A stretch of 44,190 nucleotides of DNA from Clostridiales bacterium (GTDB lineage: Bacteria; Bacillota; Clostridia; Peptostreptococcales; Anaerovoracaceae), in assembly GCA_015058275.1 (NCBI GenBank), contig SVCQ01000018.1:1-44190 (forward strand). The letters run 5' to 3'. Numbering within the stretch: the first letter of the stretch is position 1; each line of letters opens with the position of its first letter. The notes beneath the pieces were generated by a model. That model was given only the letters and a program-made list of their open reading frames with translations. It was not told the DNA's origin and did no database searches. A program made the translations under genes and the position numbers. This document shows, piece after piece, positions 42,596 through 44,190 of this stretch.

Positions 42596-43792
42596 ATGGA
42601 AGACAGGAAAACAGTATTGCTGGGTATCACCGGTGGAATCGCGGCATATAAGAGCGCTTACGTCGCAAGCGGCCTCAGGAAGAAAGGCTACGACGTGCAT
42701 GTCGTCATGACTGAAAACGCAGCCGAATTCATCACTCCTCTCACATTCGAGACACTCACAGGCAACCGCTGCACGGTAGACATGTTCGACAGAAACTTCG
42801 AGTATGATGTGAAGCACATCTCTCTTGCGAAGGCAGCCGATCTGGTGCTGATCGCTCCTGCGACGGCCAACACCATCGCCAAGCTGGCTCACGGCATAGC
42901 CGACAACATGCTGACCACGACGGTCCTTGCATGCACCTGTCCTAAGATCATCGCTCCTGCGATGAACACTGCTATGTTCGACAATCCTGCCACTCAGGAT
43001 AATCTCGATATCCTCAGGGATTACGGATTTGAGGTCATCGAGCCGGCCGAGGGACTCCTCGCCTGCGGAGATGAGGGCAAGGGCAAGATGCCTGAGCCTG
43101 ACTACCTCATCGCATGCGTCGAACACGCCATCGCAAGCGAAAAGGACATGGCCGGGCTCAAGGTCCTTGTCACAGCGGGTCCGACACGGGAGTCCATAGA
43201 CCCTGTCCGCTACATCACCAACCACTCAAGCGGCAAGATGGGCTACGCCCTTGCGCGCATGGCTGCCAGGAGAGGCGCGGACGTCACGCTCGTATCCGGA
43301 GTCACCGCTCTTCCGCCAGAGCCGTTCGTTGAGAACGTCTCCATAGTCAGCGCGGAGGATATGTTCGAAGCGGTTACATCCCGTGCGGAGGAGATGGATA
43401 TAGTCATCAAGGCTGCCGCAGTCGCTGACTTCCGTCCTTCGAGCGTATCCGACAGGAAGCTCAAGAAGAGAGATATAAGTGATGCCAGCATCCAGCTCGA
43501 GCACACACGCGACATACTCGCATGGCTTGGCGAGCACCGCAGAGAAGGCCAGTTCCTCTGCGGCTTCGCGATGGAGACAGAGGACCTCGTCGAGAATGCC
43601 AAGGAGAAGCTCGCCAGCAAGAACGTAAATATGATCTGCGCCAACAGCCTCAGCACACGCGGGGCGGGATTCGCAGGAGATACCAACATAGTCACTCTGA
43701 TCACAAGGGAGCGCTCCAAGGTCCTGCCTATGCTCAGCAAGGAGGAGACCTCCGACCGCATCCTCGACGAAATTATGAAGCTCCGCAAATAG
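42596..43792 (+). CDS. coaBC: bifunctional phosphopantothenoylcysteine decarboxylase / phosphopantothenate-cysteine ligase
   Basis: This 398-residue CoaBC makes two steps of coenzyme A synthesis: it joins cysteine to 4'-phosphopantothenate, then decarboxylates the product. The N-terminal FMN-dependent CoaC domain has GITGGIAAYK, HISLAKAADL (catalytic His near 71), PAMNTAMFDNPATQDN and ACGDEGKGKMPEP. The C-terminal CoaB domain has GPTRESIDPVRYITNHSSGKMG and KAAAVADFRP. ATG 42596 follows GGGAGGA by 5 nt. It stands alone between hicAB (divergent) and a hairpin array that may serve as its terminator. Confidence 0.97.
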   Translation: MEDRKTVLLGITGGIAAYKSAYVASGLRKKGYDVHVVMTENAAEFITPLTFETLTGNRCTVDMFDRNFEYDVKHISLAKAADLVLIAPATANTIAKLAHGIADNMLTTTVLACTCPKIIAPAMNTAMFDNPATQDNLDILRDYGFEVIEPAEGLLACGDEGKGKMPEPDYLIACVEHAIASEKDMAGLKVLVTAGPTRESIDPVRYITNHSSGKMGYALARMAARRGADVTLVSGVTALPPEPFVENVSIVSAEDMFEAVTSRAEEMDIVIKAAAVADFRPSSVSDRKLKKRDISDASIQLEHTRDILAWLGEHRREGQFLCGFAMETEDLVENAKEKLASKNVNMICANSLSTRGAGFAGDTNIVTLITRERSKVLPMLSKEETSDRILDEIMKLRK

Positions 43793-43831
43793 CGGGCCGC
43801 CTGCACGCAATTCCAAATACAGAACAATTTA

Positions 43832-44090
43832 AAATGTATTGCCTTTGTATATTCAGATACACAATTGGCAATACATTTACTCTATCATTAGCTCAAAATA
43901 GATCGAAATGTATTGCTTTTTTATGTTCAGCTGCATAATTGGCAATACATTTTTATTATAGAGATCTCATTGTGTATTGCCATAAGATCCTCTGCATTGT
44001 CTTTGGCAATACATTTACTCCACAATTAGCTCAAAATCGAATGAAATGTATTGCCTTTTTATGTTCAGCTGCAAAATTGGCAATACACGG
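43832..44090. repeat. four-unit hairpin array with a conserved TGTATTGCC stem
   Basis: Four units (43832-43878, 43906-43952, 43973-44016, 44044-44087) each start with TGTATTGC (usually AAATGTATTGCC) and end with its reverse complement GGCAATACA. Unit lengths are 44-47 nt and the period is 67-74 nt. Loops differ, but units 2 and 4 share a loop containing TTATGTTCAGCTGCA. The spacers after units 1 and 3 share TTAGCTCAAAAT, so the array looks like a duplicated pair with a period of about 140 bp. There is no gene in 43793-44118. The first hairpins may also terminate coaBC. Confidence 0.85.
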
Positions 44091-44142
44091 GCTTAAAAAA
44101 GGACAGGGGATTGTGAGGTGACCCCAAAAAGTTAGACTTTTG

Positions 44143-44169
44143 CTCCGGCGATTTCTCGCCGGAGTTTTT
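44143..44169. terminator. hairpin inside the IS end
   Basis: CTCCGGCGA (44143-44151) pairs with TCGCCGGAG (44156-44164), loop TTTC, followed by TTTTTC on the plus strand. It would stop transcription entering the element from the left. Confidence 0.65.
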
Positions 44170-44190
44170 CTATGCAGCGAACATCTCGTT
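44170..44190 (-). CDS. C-terminal end of an IS3-family transposase (partial)
   Basis: Only the last six codons and the stop are inside the window, on the minus strand (N-E-M-F-A-A). The call rests on the adjacent IS3-type inverted repeat, and the rest of the gene lies to the right. Confidence 0.45.
   Translation of the reverse strand, partial: NEMFAA

Larger units (their letters stand above)
44119..44190 (-). mobile_element. end of an IS3-family insertion sequence (cut by the window edge)
   Basis: TGACCCCAAAAAGTTAGAC (44119-44137) is typical of IS3-family terminal inverted repeats. The element continues past the window. A minus-strand reading frame ending ...NEMFAA at 44170 fits the C-terminus of its transposase. 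Confidence 0.7.

Noticed and set aside
43832-44090. CRISPR array at the right edge
   Set aside because: The conserved parts are the arms of palindromes and the spacings vary. Loops and spacers are partly shared between units, unlike CRISPR spacers.
1-44190. tRNA, rRNA or tmRNA genes
   Set aside because: No cloverleaf with a TTCGA-type loop and CCA-proximal acceptor stem, nor any rRNA segment, was recognised by eye. A tRNA scan would settle it.

Overview
The window looks like a chromosomal segment of an anaerobic, low-oxygen Clostridia-type Firmicute with moderately high GC content (perhaps Lachnospiraceae or Anaerovoracaceae; the sequence alone does not fix the family). The signs are strong AGGAGG-type ribosome sites, a DinR/LexA-type SOS box, clostridial-style CobW and TM1266 proteins, GH25 lysozyme with Firmicutes wall-type repeats, HydE-like radical SAM enzymology and phosphotransacetylase.

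Layout. 1-543 is non-coding and carries a two-unit hairpin array. 544-4084 (minus) is an operon of two CobW-type metal GTPases and a secreted GH25 muramidase. 4326-5252 is an EamA exporter. 5249-9892 (minus) holds an MtnA-like isomerase, an acyl-CoA ligase, a truncated receiver protein and a hybrid histidine kinase. 10026-13505 is a large MacB/FtsX-type ABC protein whose linker is built from a nested palindromic repeat. 13687-16319 (minus) encodes MntP, an AEC carrier and AzlD/AzlC. 16617-18689 (minus) is a two-component system, followed by a DUF2207 protein, uvrA and uvrB. 

25780-26110 is a compact region where the uvrB promoter, a perfect SOS box and a type I (Fst/TxpA/holin-like) toxin with an apparent antisense RNA share about 300 bp. 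26117-34193 (minus) is the most unusual part: one probable operon with a TM1266-like protein, a FecCD/ATPase/lipoprotein metal-chelate importer, a HydE-like radical SAM enzyme, a NifH-like reductase and two divergent nitrogenase component 1-like subunits. It has its own sigma-A promoter overlapped by tandem 19-bp repeats. Upstream on the same strand are a cysteine-rich ATC-hydrolase-like protein, a thioredoxin-reductase-like flavoprotein without the NADPH motif and two HypB paralogues. I read this as a candidate undescribed reductase system that imports, matures or uses a metal cofactor; its substrate is unknown.

37565-39406 is a second acyl-CoA ligase, followed by a 29-residue peptide gene, a LysR regulator, pta, hicAB and coaBC. 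The right edge has a four-unit hairpin array and the end of an IS3-family element. Several palindromic repeat families run through the window, and three copies lie in frame inside genes.
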